Of a DNA stretch of 64,000 bases, positions 1 through 10,418 are shown piece after piece. A program made the position numbers and the translations under genes. Position 1 is the first letter of the stretch; the number at the start of each line of letters is the position of its first letter. The notes beneath the pieces are model-generated. The model had not been told where the DNA came from. It worked only from the letters and a program-made list of their open reading frames with translations, and searched no databases. This stretch comes from Zasmidium citrigriseum (taxonomy: Eukaryota > Ascomycota > Dothideomycetes > Mycosphaerellales > Mycosphaerellaceae): positions 620,001-684,000 of the forward strand of contig NHNW01000019.1 of NCBI GenBank assembly GCA_002786025.1, written 5' to 3'.

Positions 1-1
1 A

Positions 2-559
2 CGCAAAGACATCAACGACCGTCGTGCTGAGGCCGAGCAGAATGGTGACGAGGAAGAAGTGGCACGTTGTGATGCGGAGCTCGAGGCCTTGAACAACAGC
101 TCTTCCAACGCCAACGGCGCTGTCAAGATCAACAAGTCCAGCCCGGCCAAGCCAATCTTGCAGCACGACCGCCTTGCGCAGCTCAACCAGAAGAATCGCA
201 GCAAAAACACTCAGGAGGTGCGCAATGCGTTGATTGCGGAGCGCAACAAAATGAAGGCGCTACGAGAGAAGAGGGCTCTGGAGTTGAAGGCAAAGGCTGA
301 GGCAGAGGCCAATGCAGAGCTGAAGGCCGAGAAGAAGGAGGGTGCCTTGAAGAAGGCAGCTATGAAGGATCTCTTTGGCGAAGGCTCGGACACCAGCCGA
401 GCTGGCACTCCCGCTAGCGGCATCGACACGCCGAAGAAGAAGAGCGGGTTGAGCACGCCTCAGAATGGCGTCAAACTACCCATCGGAGCGCTCAAGAAGA
501 AGAACCTCGAGGACGATGTCATCGGAGACTTGGACTTGGGAATTGATATTGAGATCTGA
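2..559 (+). CDS. RTF1: RTF1, Paf1-complex subunit, C-terminal part (5' end outside window)
   Basis: Rtf1 belongs to the Paf1 complex, which travels with RNA polymerase II and promotes histone H2B ubiquitination. Only the C-terminal ~185 residues are here, open from base 2 without a start codon; the gene begins upstream. The stretch is highly charged and mostly helical: an Arg/Asp/Glu-rich start, then RLAQLNQKNR and NTQEVRNALIAER, which match the conserved segment that follows the Plus3 domain in fungal Rtf1. A Lys/Glu/Ala coiled coil follows, then a Ser/Thr-Pro-rich tail. The TGA is at 557-559. No intron is visible. The Plus3 domain itself is not in the window, so the call rests on this C-terminal signature. 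Confidence 0.72.
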   Translation, partial: RKDINDRRAEAEQNGDEEEVARCDAELEALNNSSSNANGAVKINKSSPAKPILQHDRLAQLNQKNRSKNTQEVRNALIAERNKMKALREKRALELKAKAEAEANAELKAEKKEGALKKAAMKDLFGEGSDTSRAGTPASGIDTPKKKSGLSTPQNGVKLPIGALKKKNLEDDVIGDLDLGIDIEI

Positions 560-2283
560 TGAAGCGTTTTGAAAAGAAATTGTGAAGCGTTGAGCGAAGG
601 CGTACAAAAAGTCGACGACTAGGATTAGATGAACTAGCCTAGAGCATGAGATTGGTATGAGAGACTTGTCCTGCTAGCCCCCTCCACTTCAGTCCCGCTG
701 AACCAAGCATACTGTTGGAAATGGTTGGTACTGACGAAGCCGCCTGTTCCCTGGCTCGCTGCTGACAGCGTTTCACTACACGGGGAAGTTCGACAAACGT
801 TGCATTCGAACAACGCATCCACGACCGACCGGGATTCGAGATGACACTCGACAAGATGTTGTGTTCCGGCGACGTGAAGTTGAAGTGGAGAGATAGGGTA
901 TGTGGAGACCTGCTGCCGGTATTCTGGCGCGGAAGGCCTCGGATGGTGCAGCGGGCTGCGGAAGGGAGGGAAGGAGGAGATGCCATGTGCTATGTCTGCG
1001 TTTCTGCGGGTCGTTGCGACAATCCACATGGCTTCGGTAGATGGCCGAAGATTGATCGACGTGACGAGGAGAGGCTTCCGTGTTGACGAGTGAACGTACG
1101 AGAAGAGTGCAGGAAGGGGAGCATTCGGAGGACCCGCTACGTTGAGGATCAGTTGGCCGTTGTCATATGAAAAACCAAATCATTGGCCCATTGAGGACTT
1201 TGTGGGTATGCAGAACGACGTATTGATGGCTTGTAAGGCTGCGAGGCATTGGCTCGTCAACACACCTCAAGTCGAGAGAGCTATACGGAAACAGTATACG
1301 CCTTCCGTGCTTTTTCGATACATGCATCTCCGGCGAGGAGCTGAAGAGGAAGAGGAGTCCTCCTGGCCAGCGAAGACCATCTGCACGGTAGTTCCAACGA
1401 CCAATACCATGGGTTGGAAGAGCTCATCAGCATGTTGACATTGGTGGTAGCTGTCGTCCAGCTACAACATCGACCGACGCGCAACGCTAATAAGATGATC
1501 ACCCAGGGTCAGACCATCATCCTCCTGGCTCAAGAGACTTCTTCGGCAAGTGAAAAGATGGAACAATACCACATACCACGCGGTGATCACCCTCCAATTC
1601 CCAAACCCTTCTTTCCAAACAGCACGCTACTAATCCCAGGTCCCAAAGACACGGTCGACCACCATCCCTCAGGCCTTAAGCATAATCCCGTGGCGTCTCA
1701 CCTCACATACTTGACAAAGACTGAGATAAGCTCCTTCGGGTTGGGGGCTTGCATTACAGTAATCCCTCAACCCTTTCCCATAGGTCTTGCTTTTTGGATT
1801 ACCGGTGGCTTGATTCTGTGAAATCCCTCAGATTCTCAGCCCGAGGTCACGACAGCTCGAGTTTGATTCCGGTGAGTGGAGGGGCGGTCAGTGAAGGGAC
1901 AGCGGTGGAGGAAAGAGGCAACGAGTGGCTTGCATACAAACAGGAAATACGATGAACGTGATGCTGATTGATTATGCATATGCATTGAAGCAGAGCTCTG
2001 CTGATGAGCTCTTTTGAGTAATACAACAAGTAAGAATGGTACGCCTCTTCTGTGGGCTGTCTGTCTGTTTGATGCCCCTCTCTCAAACGCCTCTCCCTTC
2101 CGTTTTGTGACGACAGTGACCGTCTGGCACATGCCTAATTCCCAGTCCGTTTCGCCTGTCCCTTTCCTGAGATTCCATAGTAGCTTCGTGCTGTCCTATC
2201 CAATCCCTCTCGAACGCCAGTAAGCCCCAAGTCCCTAAAGATGACATCCAGTCAAAACGTGTTTAAGCAGTCCAATCACCCAA
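560..2283. other. Intergenic region with no gene recognised
   Basis: This lies between the RTF1 stop and the stop of the minus-strand gene ending at 2284, so it must hold both 3' UTRs. Several overlapping open frames of 60-135 codons occur on both strands, but none has a recognisable domain, good codon use or splice logic. Pyrimidine-rich tracts are common near 1,500-1,800 and 2,040-2,220. I see no RNA gene or repeat. Confidence 0.5.
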
Positions 2284-2956
2284 TCACGACGACTGTCGTC
2301 GCTTCGCCTTGAGGTAAGAACCCTTGGGATTCATGATCCTCCGGCCCTGCTTCCGCTCGGAGGATGAGGATTCAGAACTCTGATGAGGTGAGACCAACAC
2401 CTCGGTAGGGGTGGATCGTCGACGGTGCGGTAACAACTTGTGCAGACCCTTTGTCTTGGGCGTTGCTGGACTGTCGATGATCTCTGCGAGTTCCGCCGAC
2501 CAGCGGACGTGCCGTTCTGAGGACGGCGTGTAGTAGCTGTCGCGGTTGGGCGATGCCAGAGCGGAGACGAGGTCCATCTCTTCGTCTTCTTCGTCTTCTA
2601 GGTTGGTCGTTGATGTTGGTGATGTATCGTTATTCGATTCCTCAGAGACATCACTATCGACCCGTCGCGGCCGAGCGAGGGGCACTGGTTGTGGTTGGCG
2701 GCGCGGAGCCGAGTCGTTGATTGCGAGGGTATCGATTCGCAGATCCATCATGTTGGTAGTAACCGGCTGGCGTCGCTGAACGATTCCCATCGAGACTGGA
2801 CCTTGCAGAAGAAATGGCCGTCGGTGATGAAGAGCGTGAAGAACCAGAAGCTTGGATGAACTTGTCGAGGAAGTGTTGCTCCCAGCCGTACTGATGCTGC
2901 TGTGACGTGGCAGAGGTCGATGTACTCGAGGTACCTGTGGTAGCTGTGCTGGACAT
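2284..2956 (-). CDS. Hypothetical Ser-rich, acidic/basic low-complexity protein; splice junction unresolved
   Basis: Two open frames on the minus strand appear to be one gene. The first starts at the ATG at 2956 with a Ser/Thr-rich N-terminus, then WEQHFLDKFIQAS, a short amphipathic segment. The second, in another frame, covers about 2,790 to 2,284 and contains MDLRIDTLAI, an acidic patch (LEDEEDEEMDL), YYTPSSERHVRW and a basic Lys/Arg C-terminus. Joining them needs a removed length of 1 modulo 3. A 79-nt GTTACT..CAG intron (about 2,691-2,769) or a 43-nt one would do it, but neither has a good donor, so a sequencing frameshift is possible. The Ser-Pro and Thr-Pro sites suggest a phosphorylated, disordered protein. 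I do not recognise the family. Confidence 0.5.
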
Positions 2957-3959
2957 CCTGGCGGGCGAAAGACCTTTAAGGGTGTGGGAGGTTCGGTCCA
3001 ATTAATAGTCCAAAGGCTGTCTGTGTGTAGGCGGGGAACCAGGAAGGAGTCTGATCGATCGCCGTAGTGTGGATGTTGGTTGTGAGGGCTTGTCGGGATT
3101 CAACGGACGAGCTTCGCTCACCTCAGTATTATACCATACGGGCAGTCGGTCGGTCGGCGGCACGGTGAGTCAGGGTGCGTAAAGTGCGAGCAGGCAGCTA
3201 AATTGCCGGCTGAAGCGCAGCGGCCGCAGCACATGGCCGTTGCGTTGCGTTACGATCCTGCAGGTATGCGTCTTGTCTCCGTTTGGGCTACACGGCGCCG
3301 GGCCATCCGAAGTCAATTGAATCCGACAACTGCAGGCAGGGCATGCAGAGCCCTCACTCATCATCAGCCGCGTTGCGACGTAATGCTTTGTGCGACAACG
3401 ATCGACAGCAAGCTGTGCGGTGAGGTGTGCTCGCATAGCAGGACAGCAGTACGATCTGACCAAGCCATCAACGAACGCTGCATGCTCTCTCATCCTCACT
3501 GCACCGAAAGACGCATGGAAGGTCCTCAAACCACTCGGATTGGCCAAGTCGCCATGACTGTACACTTCGGTTTTGCAAATCTCTACCGGTAAGGGTAGTG
3601 CTTAGACATGCAGCCCTGCACTGCGCCCTCGTTCGTTTGCAAGCGAGCAGCTGCTAAAACCGGCCGAACTGAACGCGCTCCCTCGCAAAGGATTCGCGAT
3701 TTGGATCCTCCGGCGCCGCGACGGCTCAATTGACTACACGCTTTTTGCGTGCGGAGCGGAACATATGCATGATGAGGACAGGAACAGGAGCGGAATGGCG
3801 TTGTTTGGTCTTGAAAATGTTGCATTCGAAGTTTTCGTTGTGTTGATTGCTAGCCGATGCAATCCGTGGAAATGTCTCTCCGAACTCGCTGGGTGTCAGG
3901 ACGGCTGCCAGCCGGATTCCGGTGGCAGCTGGGGCTGAAATGTGACTGAACGACCATCT
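2957..3959. other. Intergenic region, likely promoter of the 2284-2956 gene
   Basis: This holds the upstream region of the minus-strand hypothetical gene and the 3' flank of the NmrA-like gene. Two fully overlapping open frames on opposite strands at 3,170-3,592 look like chance. No domain, repeat or RNA gene was recognised. Confidence 0.45.
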
Positions 3960-5041
3960 TCACGTGGTCTTCCAATACTTAGTCAACATCTCTCGGACGG
4001 TCAGTGGTTTGATGTCCGGAAACACCTCATTCAGTGATCCTTCTCTGGGCACACAACTTGTTTCATCCGTAGTCATCAACTCAAACGTCGACAAGAACCA
4101 CTGCAAGCTCTTCTTGGGGAACTTCTCGTAGAGCTTGACGTGACCCGGCAGTTCCGTGATTTCGAACGCCTTGAGTTTCTCAACAGAATCATACGTGATG
4201 CTGAATTTCTGCCCTGCAAGATATCAGGACCCGATGTGGAGGGAAGCTCAGTCATATGAAACACTTACCAATGACCTCCTCAGCAATACTCAAGAACTCA
4301 TTCCATGTCACCGTGTCGCCGATGATTCGAGTTTCTTTGCTCCACTGCGGCATGTCGAGGAGGGCCGCGATGAAGCGGGCGACGTCGTAGCTGTGCGTGA
4401 ATGTTACGGGAGCGTCGCCGGAGCCGGGGATCGCGGCCGCGCGGCTTTCGATGTCGAGTACCATGACGGTTGGCGACAGGTGTGATTTGATGTGAGGCAT
4501 GGCGTAGTAGTCGAGAAAGACTCCGTTGACGATGAGTGTCCATTCCAGCTCTGACTTCCCTAGAAGATCCAACGATTGGAAGTGGTACTCCAGCGGAGGC
4601 AACACGGCCACCAACCTGAGATCTGTTAGCATTCATGACGTATCGTTGCTGGACATTCACATCGTACTCTTTCGGATACGCGATGGCGTAAGAAGTCGGA
4701 ATGAAACGCTTGGTCTCGGTGCTCTTCGATGCGGCTTCGATTAGACTGAGCTGTGACGTCTTCAAGGAGTCCCCTTCAATCCCAAATGCACAGATTATGG
4801 TATGGATGTCGTTCGCTTCGAGCATTGCCTTGACTGCATCCACATCTTGGTAGTCAACTTCGATCTCATTTTCCTTGGCTGAATCCTGCAATATGTCAGC
4901 ACATGCGGGAGTGGCCTTTTAATGGATGTGCCTCACTTTTCGTGTCAAAATGAAGACTCTGTGCTTGCCTTGTTCCTGCAAAACTTCGATGATAGTTCGT
5001 CCCACGGCTCCATTGCCGCCGGCGATCGCGATGTTGACCAT
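3960..5041 (-). CDS. NmrA-like / isoflavone-reductase-like NAD(P)-binding protein
   Basis: This is an atypical short-chain dehydrogenase with a Rossmann fold that probably binds NADP(H), either as a reductase or as a redox-sensing regulator like NmrA. Four exons fit by phase: 5041-4937, 4885-4668, 4615-4269 and 4213-3960, giving 307 aa, usual for the family. The N-terminus MVNIAIAGGNGAVGR carries the GxxGxxG dinucleotide motif. Residues around 75-105 hold the segment ending RFIPTSYAIAYPKE, at the place where the family has its F.PSEFG-type motif, but without the exact residues. The rest is the substrate-side half (LEWTLIVNGVFLDYYA). The intron at 4616-4667 has a GTACGA donor, chosen because it alone keeps the frame. 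No signal peptide, so cytosolic. The substrate cannot be told. Confidence 0.8.
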
Positions 5042-5590
5042 TGTCGCTGTTGAACTGGTGGATGCCTGGCTCTGGGATGTGGTCGAAGAAGCAGCACTTC
5101 TTTATAACTTGGTGTTGTTTCACGCCGTTTCCTTCATATACCCCTTAACTGCGGCGCATGCTCGTCGCTGCGACGGGGCCACGTTAGCGTTCGACTTGAT
5201 GCATAAATGCGGAGTAGACGGAGTTCCGGATATCCAGGACAGTCCCTCGTACGGTCTGCTCATGACCTGGAGTACGGCGTTCGATGAGCCAGGGTTTCCA
5301 AGCAAGCGCCCTGCTTTGTTCCAGAATGGCAACGCCGTTCGTCTTGGACTTTGGGGTTGCTTATTCGTACATCCAGTCCCCTGATAATCGATCAGGAGAG
5401 GTTTTTGGGAACACAACTCTGATTTGGAGATGTTCGGGGCCCGCGCGGCGCGGTAACTCCAGTCCGCGTGTCCGCACCATGGCACTTCTATTGTGGATCC
5501 TCGGACCGAATGAGAGGTATTGCAATTGTTGGCATCACGGATCTTCCAACTCCAATCGATAAATTTGTGCAATGTTCGTCGAGAAATCCT
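5042..5590. other. Intergenic: promoter of the NmrA-like gene and 3' flank of the glycine-zipper gene
   Basis: No convincing coding potential was found. A TATA-like TTATAAC (minus sense AAGTTATAAAG) lies at about 5,099-5,109, some 60 bp upstream of the NmrA-like ATG. Confidence 0.4.
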
Positions 5591-6643
5591 TCATCCCGCT
5601 GTGGAAACAGGCTTCGATCGGGTCTCCAGTTTACGAGGCTTTTTCTTCACAGGCTGCACATCCTTGTTCAACTCCGGGCCTTGGTTTTGAGCGGCTTTCC
5701 TGACTTCCAGCTTCCGTGGCTTCTTGCGAGGCTCTTGCTGTCCGGCTTGTTGAGGCGTGGCGTCTTTCGCTCTTGATTGAGCACTGGATGTCTGCTGACG
5801 ACTTGTAGTCGCGGATTTGAGAGCAGGTGGCTTGCTGCGTTCCTGTTCAGCCCGCGCCTGCGCTTCCTGCAGTCGCTCAACGCCTTGTTCGTCGACTCTT
5901 TGGACGGTTGCCGGATCGTGTCGAGCCTGTGCAGTGGAATAACTCGCAGGTTGCGAGGGTTTGGAATCTTTCTCGCCATCTTTGCCTTTATTCGACTTTC
6001 CCCACGAGGGCCACGACATTGAAGGCATCATCGATGCCGCGCTCTGACCCCAAGTCTGCTTGGGCCGATCACTCTTCATGCTCTCAAGCTCCCCTTTGCC
6101 TGGCATGTCCTGATTGCGAACGTCCTCGACCATCTGCTCCAATGCCTGCTTCTGCTCCCAGGTGGCCTTCCACCCAGGTAGATTGCCAGTGACTTTCTGT
6201 ATGCCCTTTCCAGTGACCTCGCCCATGTTGAACCACGGTCCATGCAGAGCACCGACTCCAGCACCGATAGCTCCACCGAGACCACCCGTGATCAACGAAG
6301 TTACTCCTCCGACGAGCGTGCCAGTGATGGCTCCCAGCGAAGCTCCAGGAGCAACGCCCATCCCAGTGCCCATGGCGAAGCCCTGGAAGGTCCCTGAGCG
6401 TAGATACTTCGCAGTCTTGCCGAAAGACTCTGCTTCAATCTCCCTATCCAACGCTTCTTCCAACAGCTTTTGTCTCTCTTCAGGATCTCCAGCGCCGCGA
6501 GCCGCTTGTTTGAGCTCGTAGGCTGCCTGCTGGGCTTCGAGCGCCTTCTGGGCTGCCTCCGAGGACTGTTGTCGTACTTCTTCGTCGGAATAGCCATTCT
6601 GGCCGCCTTGTGCTGCGTTTGCTTCTCCGGTATTCGCACCCAT
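5591..6643 (-). CDS. Glycine-zipper domain protein with basic tail
   Basis: This is an intronless frame of 350 aa from the ATG at 6643. An N-terminal Gln/Ala/Glu-rich helical region (YSDEEVRQQSSEAAQKALEA) leads into a Gly-rich membrane-like segment at about residues 90-135, with repeated GxxxG spacing (GFAMGTGMGVAPGASLG, then LITGGLGGAIGAGVGAL). This is the glycine-zipper pattern of helices that insert into or associate with membranes. A segment with WKATWEQKQALEQMVEDVR follows, then a long disordered basic tail with RKKPRKLEVRKAAQ and KKKPRKLETRSK, two near-identical copies resembling nuclear-localisation or nucleic-acid-binding patches. The frame is open up to another ATG at 6823, but the extra 60 residues look unlike coding sequence. 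Function unknown; proteins of this layout are common in Pezizomycotina. Confidence 0.65.
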   Translation of the reverse strand: MGANTGEANAAQGGQNGYSDEEVRQQSSEAAQKALEAQQAAYELKQAARGAGDPEERQKLLEEALDREIEAESFGKTAKYLRSGTFQGFAMGTGMGVAPGASLGAITGTLVGGVTSLITGGLGGAIGAGVGALHGPWFNMGEVTGKGIQKVTGNLPGWKATWEQKQALEQMVEDVRNQDMPGKGELESMKSDRPKQTWGQSAASMMPSMSWPSWGKSNKGKDGEKDSKPSQPASYSTAQARHDPATVQRVDEQGVERLQEAQARAEQERSKPPALKSATTSRQQTSSAQSRAKDATPQQAGQQEPRKKPRKLEVRKAAQNQGPELNKDVQPVKKKPRKLETRSKPVSTAG

Positions 6644-6967
6644 GGCTGTTGTGTTTCGATTAGTGGTTGTTCTCCGGGAGCAGCCAGGTTCAAGGATACA
6701 AGGAGAACCAGAAACAAGATCAACATCCAACGTCATCCGTGTTGCTTTAGAGTTTACGCCAGACGCCTCTTTGGACCCACTCTTGGCGTTTACCATGTTG
6801 GGCATCATCGGTCTTCTTGACATTGATATTTGCTCTCTCTTCAGAGTGGGAAGACTATCAGTTGGTCATGCGCTTGAGTATGGCGCATGGTGATGAATGA
6901 CGTGGGGCTCGAGCGTGTGGAGCACATTTGCGGATGTTGATAACTTTGAACGATCGAAGGTCAGTGA

Positions 6968-7541
6968 CTAAGATCCTGTCTTGGATTGTACACACAACGC
7001 GATTCCGCCGAGTACAAGTGCCATTCCTATCCACGTATCTGCACGTCTGATCAGTACCAGAAGCATTCTTGAAAGCATTGATCTTCTTACCTCGTGAGAT
7101 TGTCTTGCCCTCTGCCCACCATTCGCCAAGCACGGTGAACAAGAATGCAAGAGAATTGGTGATTGGTACCGTGAGACTCAACTCTACGATGCATTAGCTT
7201 GGTTTTTCTTGAAGGGGATGGGTATACAAACCAGCTTGTCCGATCAGCAAGAAGAACCACACGCTTCCAGTGACATTTAGAAGAAGGGGAACCGCGTAGC
7301 TTGGATTCCTGAGTAAATCGAAGACGGCGTAAATGATGCCCCAGATCTTCTTCTTGACCCACGACACATTTGAAGCCGTAAGATATGGTCTGGGTGGTTG
7401 TGGTTGCTTGTCTCGTTCAACAGCCGCTCTGCGCATAAAAGGGGTCGTAAATCCCCAGCAGGCTCCAACGATCAGGTAGCCGAGCACCCAGCGCCAGACT
7501 GATGGTGAATTTTCGTGTTGTATAGGCGTATCCGGATCCAT
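6968..7541 (-). CDS. TMEM234-family small multi-pass membrane protein
   Basis: Three exons fit exactly (7541-7232, 7183-7091, 7038-6968) and give 157 aa. The protein has four hydrophobic segments, like the drug/metabolite-transporter half-size fold. Family hallmarks are the first membrane segment ending in VGACWGFTTPFMRR (compare LWG.TNP..KRG in TMEM234), then VPLLLNVTGSVWFFLLIG, LSLTVPITNSLAFLFTVL with GEWWAEGK, and a last segment MALVLGGIALCV. The introns are 48 and 52 nt. Human TMEM234 is needed for the kidney filtration barrier, but the fungal role is unknown. The start at 7541 is preferred because the frame extension upstream to 7679 reads as non-membrane junk and begins in the divergent promoter shared with the dioxygenase gene. 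Confidence 0.83.
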
Positions 7542-7773
7542 TGTGTAGATGTATCTTTTATTCGGGGTGTTGTTCCAGTGGTGGTTGTTGAAGGAAGTCA
7601 CAAATGCGAAGCCAGAGATTCGCTCGGCAAGAGCTCCGGCCACAAAAAGTGGAGCCAGCTCGTGATCTCGTATTGACATCCGACTTCAACTCGACATCAC
7701 GACAACGACCGATACTGCTGTGATTGACGAGATACCTAGTTTGTACTTGTACAATTCTATTCTGCCGGCCAAC

Positions 7774-8697
7774 ATGTCTCCGTCACGCGTTTCTCCAGAC
7801 TTCCAGGGCCTCACGCAAGAGCAGCTTGAGAAATGGCATAAGAATGGATATCTCCTCATCCCGGATGCTCTATCTCCTTCACAAGTCCAAAGTCTGCTCT
7901 CCGAATCCAAGCAGATGCTCAACGATTTTTCGCTCGCCGATCACCCTATGACGCGTTTCTCCACTGGCGAGAAGAGCGATCACGTTGGCGACGACTACTT
8001 CCTCACGTCAGGCGATAAGATAAGGTTCTTCTTCGAGGAGGATGCCTTCGATGCTGAAGGAAACCTCACGAAGCCGAAAGAGAGAGCTATCAACAAGATT
8101 GGACACTGTCTGCACGAACTGAGTCCTGCGTTCAAGGAGGCTTCGATCAATGAGCAGAATGCACGGATAGCAAGAGATCTAGGCTTTGAGGATCCGAGAG
8201 TACTGCAAAGCATGATCATATGCAAGCAGCCAGAGATTGGAGGTCGTGTACCGCCTCATCAGGACTCTGTGTTCTTGTATACGGACCCGCCATCCGCTGT
8301 TGGATTCTGGTACGCCCTGGAAGACTGCACTGTCGAGAACGGATGCCTGTCGTTTGCACCTGGCAGCCACAAGCGAGCCCCAATTCGAGATCGATTTGTG
8401 AGGAGCTCAGATGACAAGGGCACCACATTTGACAAGAACACAGGGAGTGCTTGGCCCAAAGGACACCCGCAAGGGAAAGAGATTGACAATGAAGAGTATG
8501 AGCTGGGTGAGGTCAAAGCCGGTACTCTGGTGCTCATCCATGGCAACATCTTGCACAAGAGTGAGAAAAATACGTCTCCGAAGGGCCGAATGATCTACAC
8601 GTTTCACATGATTGAAGGCCAACACGACTACGACGGCAGAAACTGGCTGCAACCACCCGCGGAGGGATTTACAGCGTTGAACAAGGTCGTGGCCTAG
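7774..8697 (+). CDS. PhyH / PHYHD1-like Fe(II)/2-oxoglutarate dioxygenase
   Basis: This is an intronless 307-aa protein of the phytanoyl-CoA dioxygenase superfamily, which hydroxylates substrates using Fe(II), O2 and 2-oxoglutarate. The iron ligands are visible: HQD (His162, Asp164) in RVPPHQDSVF, and the distal His261 in IHGNILHKS. Arg272 in GRMIYTFHM is placed to bind 2-oxoglutarate. The size and the GSHKRAP loop match PHYHD1, a shorter cousin of peroxisomal PhyH. There is no convincing N-terminal PTS2, and the C-terminus NKVVA is not PTS1, so the enzyme is probably cytosolic. The ATG at 7774 was chosen because the open frame further upstream has no other ATG. It is divergent from the TMEM234-like gene, with 232 bp between their starts. 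Substrate unknown. Confidence 0.87.
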   Translation: MSPSRVSPDFQGLTQEQLEKWHKNGYLLIPDALSPSQVQSLLSESKQMLNDFSLADHPMTRFSTGEKSDHVGDDYFLTSGDKIRFFFEEDAFDAEGNLTKPKERAINKIGHCLHELSPAFKEASINEQNARIARDLGFEDPRVLQSMIICKQPEIGGRVPPHQDSVFLYTDPPSAVGFWYALEDCTVENGCLSFAPGSHKRAPIRDRFVRSSDDKGTTFDKNTGSAWPKGHPQGKEIDNEEYELGEVKAGTLVLIHGNILHKSEKNTSPKGRMIYTFHMIEGQHDYDGRNWLQPPAEGFTALNKVVA

Positions 8698-10418
8698 ATG
8701 AGATCGTCGATTCCAGAACAGCGGGACATCAGCAGTATTACGTCCTTCAAGAGCAACCCACGTGAAATCAGCAGATTTCCTACATTAGTCGCCTGGCTAG
8801 AGCACACTTCCACGTCAAGGACCTCCCTCACACGCATTGCACCCGCCACGACCTGCCCCCAATCTCCCGTCGCCACCACTTCTGGACGCTTCAATAGGCC
8901 TCCTCATTCCTCACCACTGAACTTTCACCACCATTAAAGGCCGATGATCGCAGCACTGTGTGTGGACTCGGATCGGTACGGCTGAAACTTCTGGGTTTTT
9001 CCTGCAAGCAAGACTCCTCCAAAATTGCGACAGCAGGCATGCCCAAACCGCCGTCGTCGGCTTCTTGCGCGAGACTGTCCATACGTCTATCAAATGCCAT
9101 CCAATGACTGAGCCTGCGCCCACGAGAAATCCGCCGATCACCGAGGCCTAGGTGGGATTTCTACAGCACCATCATCTTGGTCGTTCGCACAAAGTGATCG
9201 ACACTCGTTGCCCCCTTCTAGGAAGCTTCGCGACTTCAAAAACGCATGCTTGGAGGCTGTTTTGAATGGCAATAGCAGCGGCGAGTACCGTCCCGTGTCA
9301 GGGCGCCGAGGTAATGTTAAATGTAAGCAGTCCAATTGGCAACCTACCTATAAGCTTGTCTTCACCTCACCTGAACCTTAGCACCTACACCTTCTGCCAC
9401 AAAGGCTGTCCAGACGCCCTTCATCACCTAGCGCTAAGCACAGTTCAATGAGCAGGACTCCCGATAGACGCACTCATGTCGGCGGTATCCTGCATCATCA
9501 CCCATTCTCTCGTCCGACTGTTCTGTCCTACAACAGCAGGCCACCGAGCTTTGAGGATCGGAGAACTCATGCTGGTGACCAGCTCCAAGTGACGAAAGTC
9601 AACTGGCGCAGACGCCATAGCTGAAGCCACCCTATTGTGGATGCGGCACCTTGCTGTGGTTGCAGCCAAGGCGTCCGGGAAGTCTCGACAGGGTACCTGC
9701 CTAATGTACAGGACCGCTAATGCTCCGATGACCGCTAAAGAGTTAGCTTCATCCCTCTCAGGTGCTTCCAAAGCCTCCTCCGCCGCATATGCTTCGACCA
9801 TTTGCGTTTCTGCAGACACCTGGATTCTCTGCAGATTCCTAAACGGCTAGCCCGCGGGTCGAGAACGCCATACGTGGAACGTGGCTACACGTCATGCAGC
9901 AAGGCAACGCCTGGTGAGAGGGAGACGCTGTGAGTGTTCTCAGCATCACTGTCGCTCTCGAATTGACCTCAGCGACTGTCAGCGATCAAGCAAGTCGATG
10001 ATGAATGACCACAAATTCGAAAACCTCAAATCGCGAAGTCATCTCTGATCGATGTGAGTGAGTTCGATACCATGTTTCTTATTCCAATTCTGCTCGAAAC
10101 TTTCGGCACACCATCGCCATCGTGGTGGACTCTTCCAGCCACAGTTGGCCTGCTGATCATGGAAACTAATGCACTCCAGACATCAACACTCACAACCTGG
10201 AACTTTCATCTCGGCCCAAGCAAGACTGAAGCTTTCCTGGTGTTAAGCTTACTCCGTCGTCGCATGCTAGCCATGTGGCTTTCGATACTGCTCTCGCGAT
10301 CGAATCGATCGAGGCCTGGGGTCAGGCCTCTGAGAGGTGATATAAAGGCAGAGCATTTCTCAGCTCCAACGCCCACTCCACACCATCACCTCCAATCGCT
10401 CCACTTCATTTGGTCATC
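8698..10418. other. Large intergenic region upstream of the peroxygenase gene
   Basis: 1.7 kb without a gene I can support. A minus-strand frame at 9,445-9,801 (124 codons, Ala/Glu-rich start) is the longest, but it has no domain and no splice context. The last ~100 bp form the peroxygenase core promoter. Confidence 0.45.
10339..10348 (+). promoter_or_regulatory. TATA box of the peroxygenase gene
   Basis: GATATAAAGG lies 80 bp upstream of the ATG at 10419, followed by a pyrimidine/CA-rich leader (CACCATCACCTCC), a typical core promoter for a strongly regulated secreted fungal protein. Confidence 0.6.

Noticed and set aside
634..1821. Several open frames of 60-135 codons on both strands
   Set aside because: Mutually overlapping and without recognisable features; the region is better read as UTR and intergenic DNA.
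3170..3592. Two long open frames on opposite strands (about 130 codons each)
   Set aside because: They fully overlap each other, have no domain, an odd amino-acid mix (Cys/His/Arg-rich) and no splice context; likely chance in GC-balanced DNA.
9445..9819. Minus-strand frame of 124 codons starting Ala/Glu-rich
   Set aside because: Its first codon is GTG, the first ATG is 6 codons later, and nothing beyond the first 25 residues resembles a known protein. Kept only as a weak possibility.
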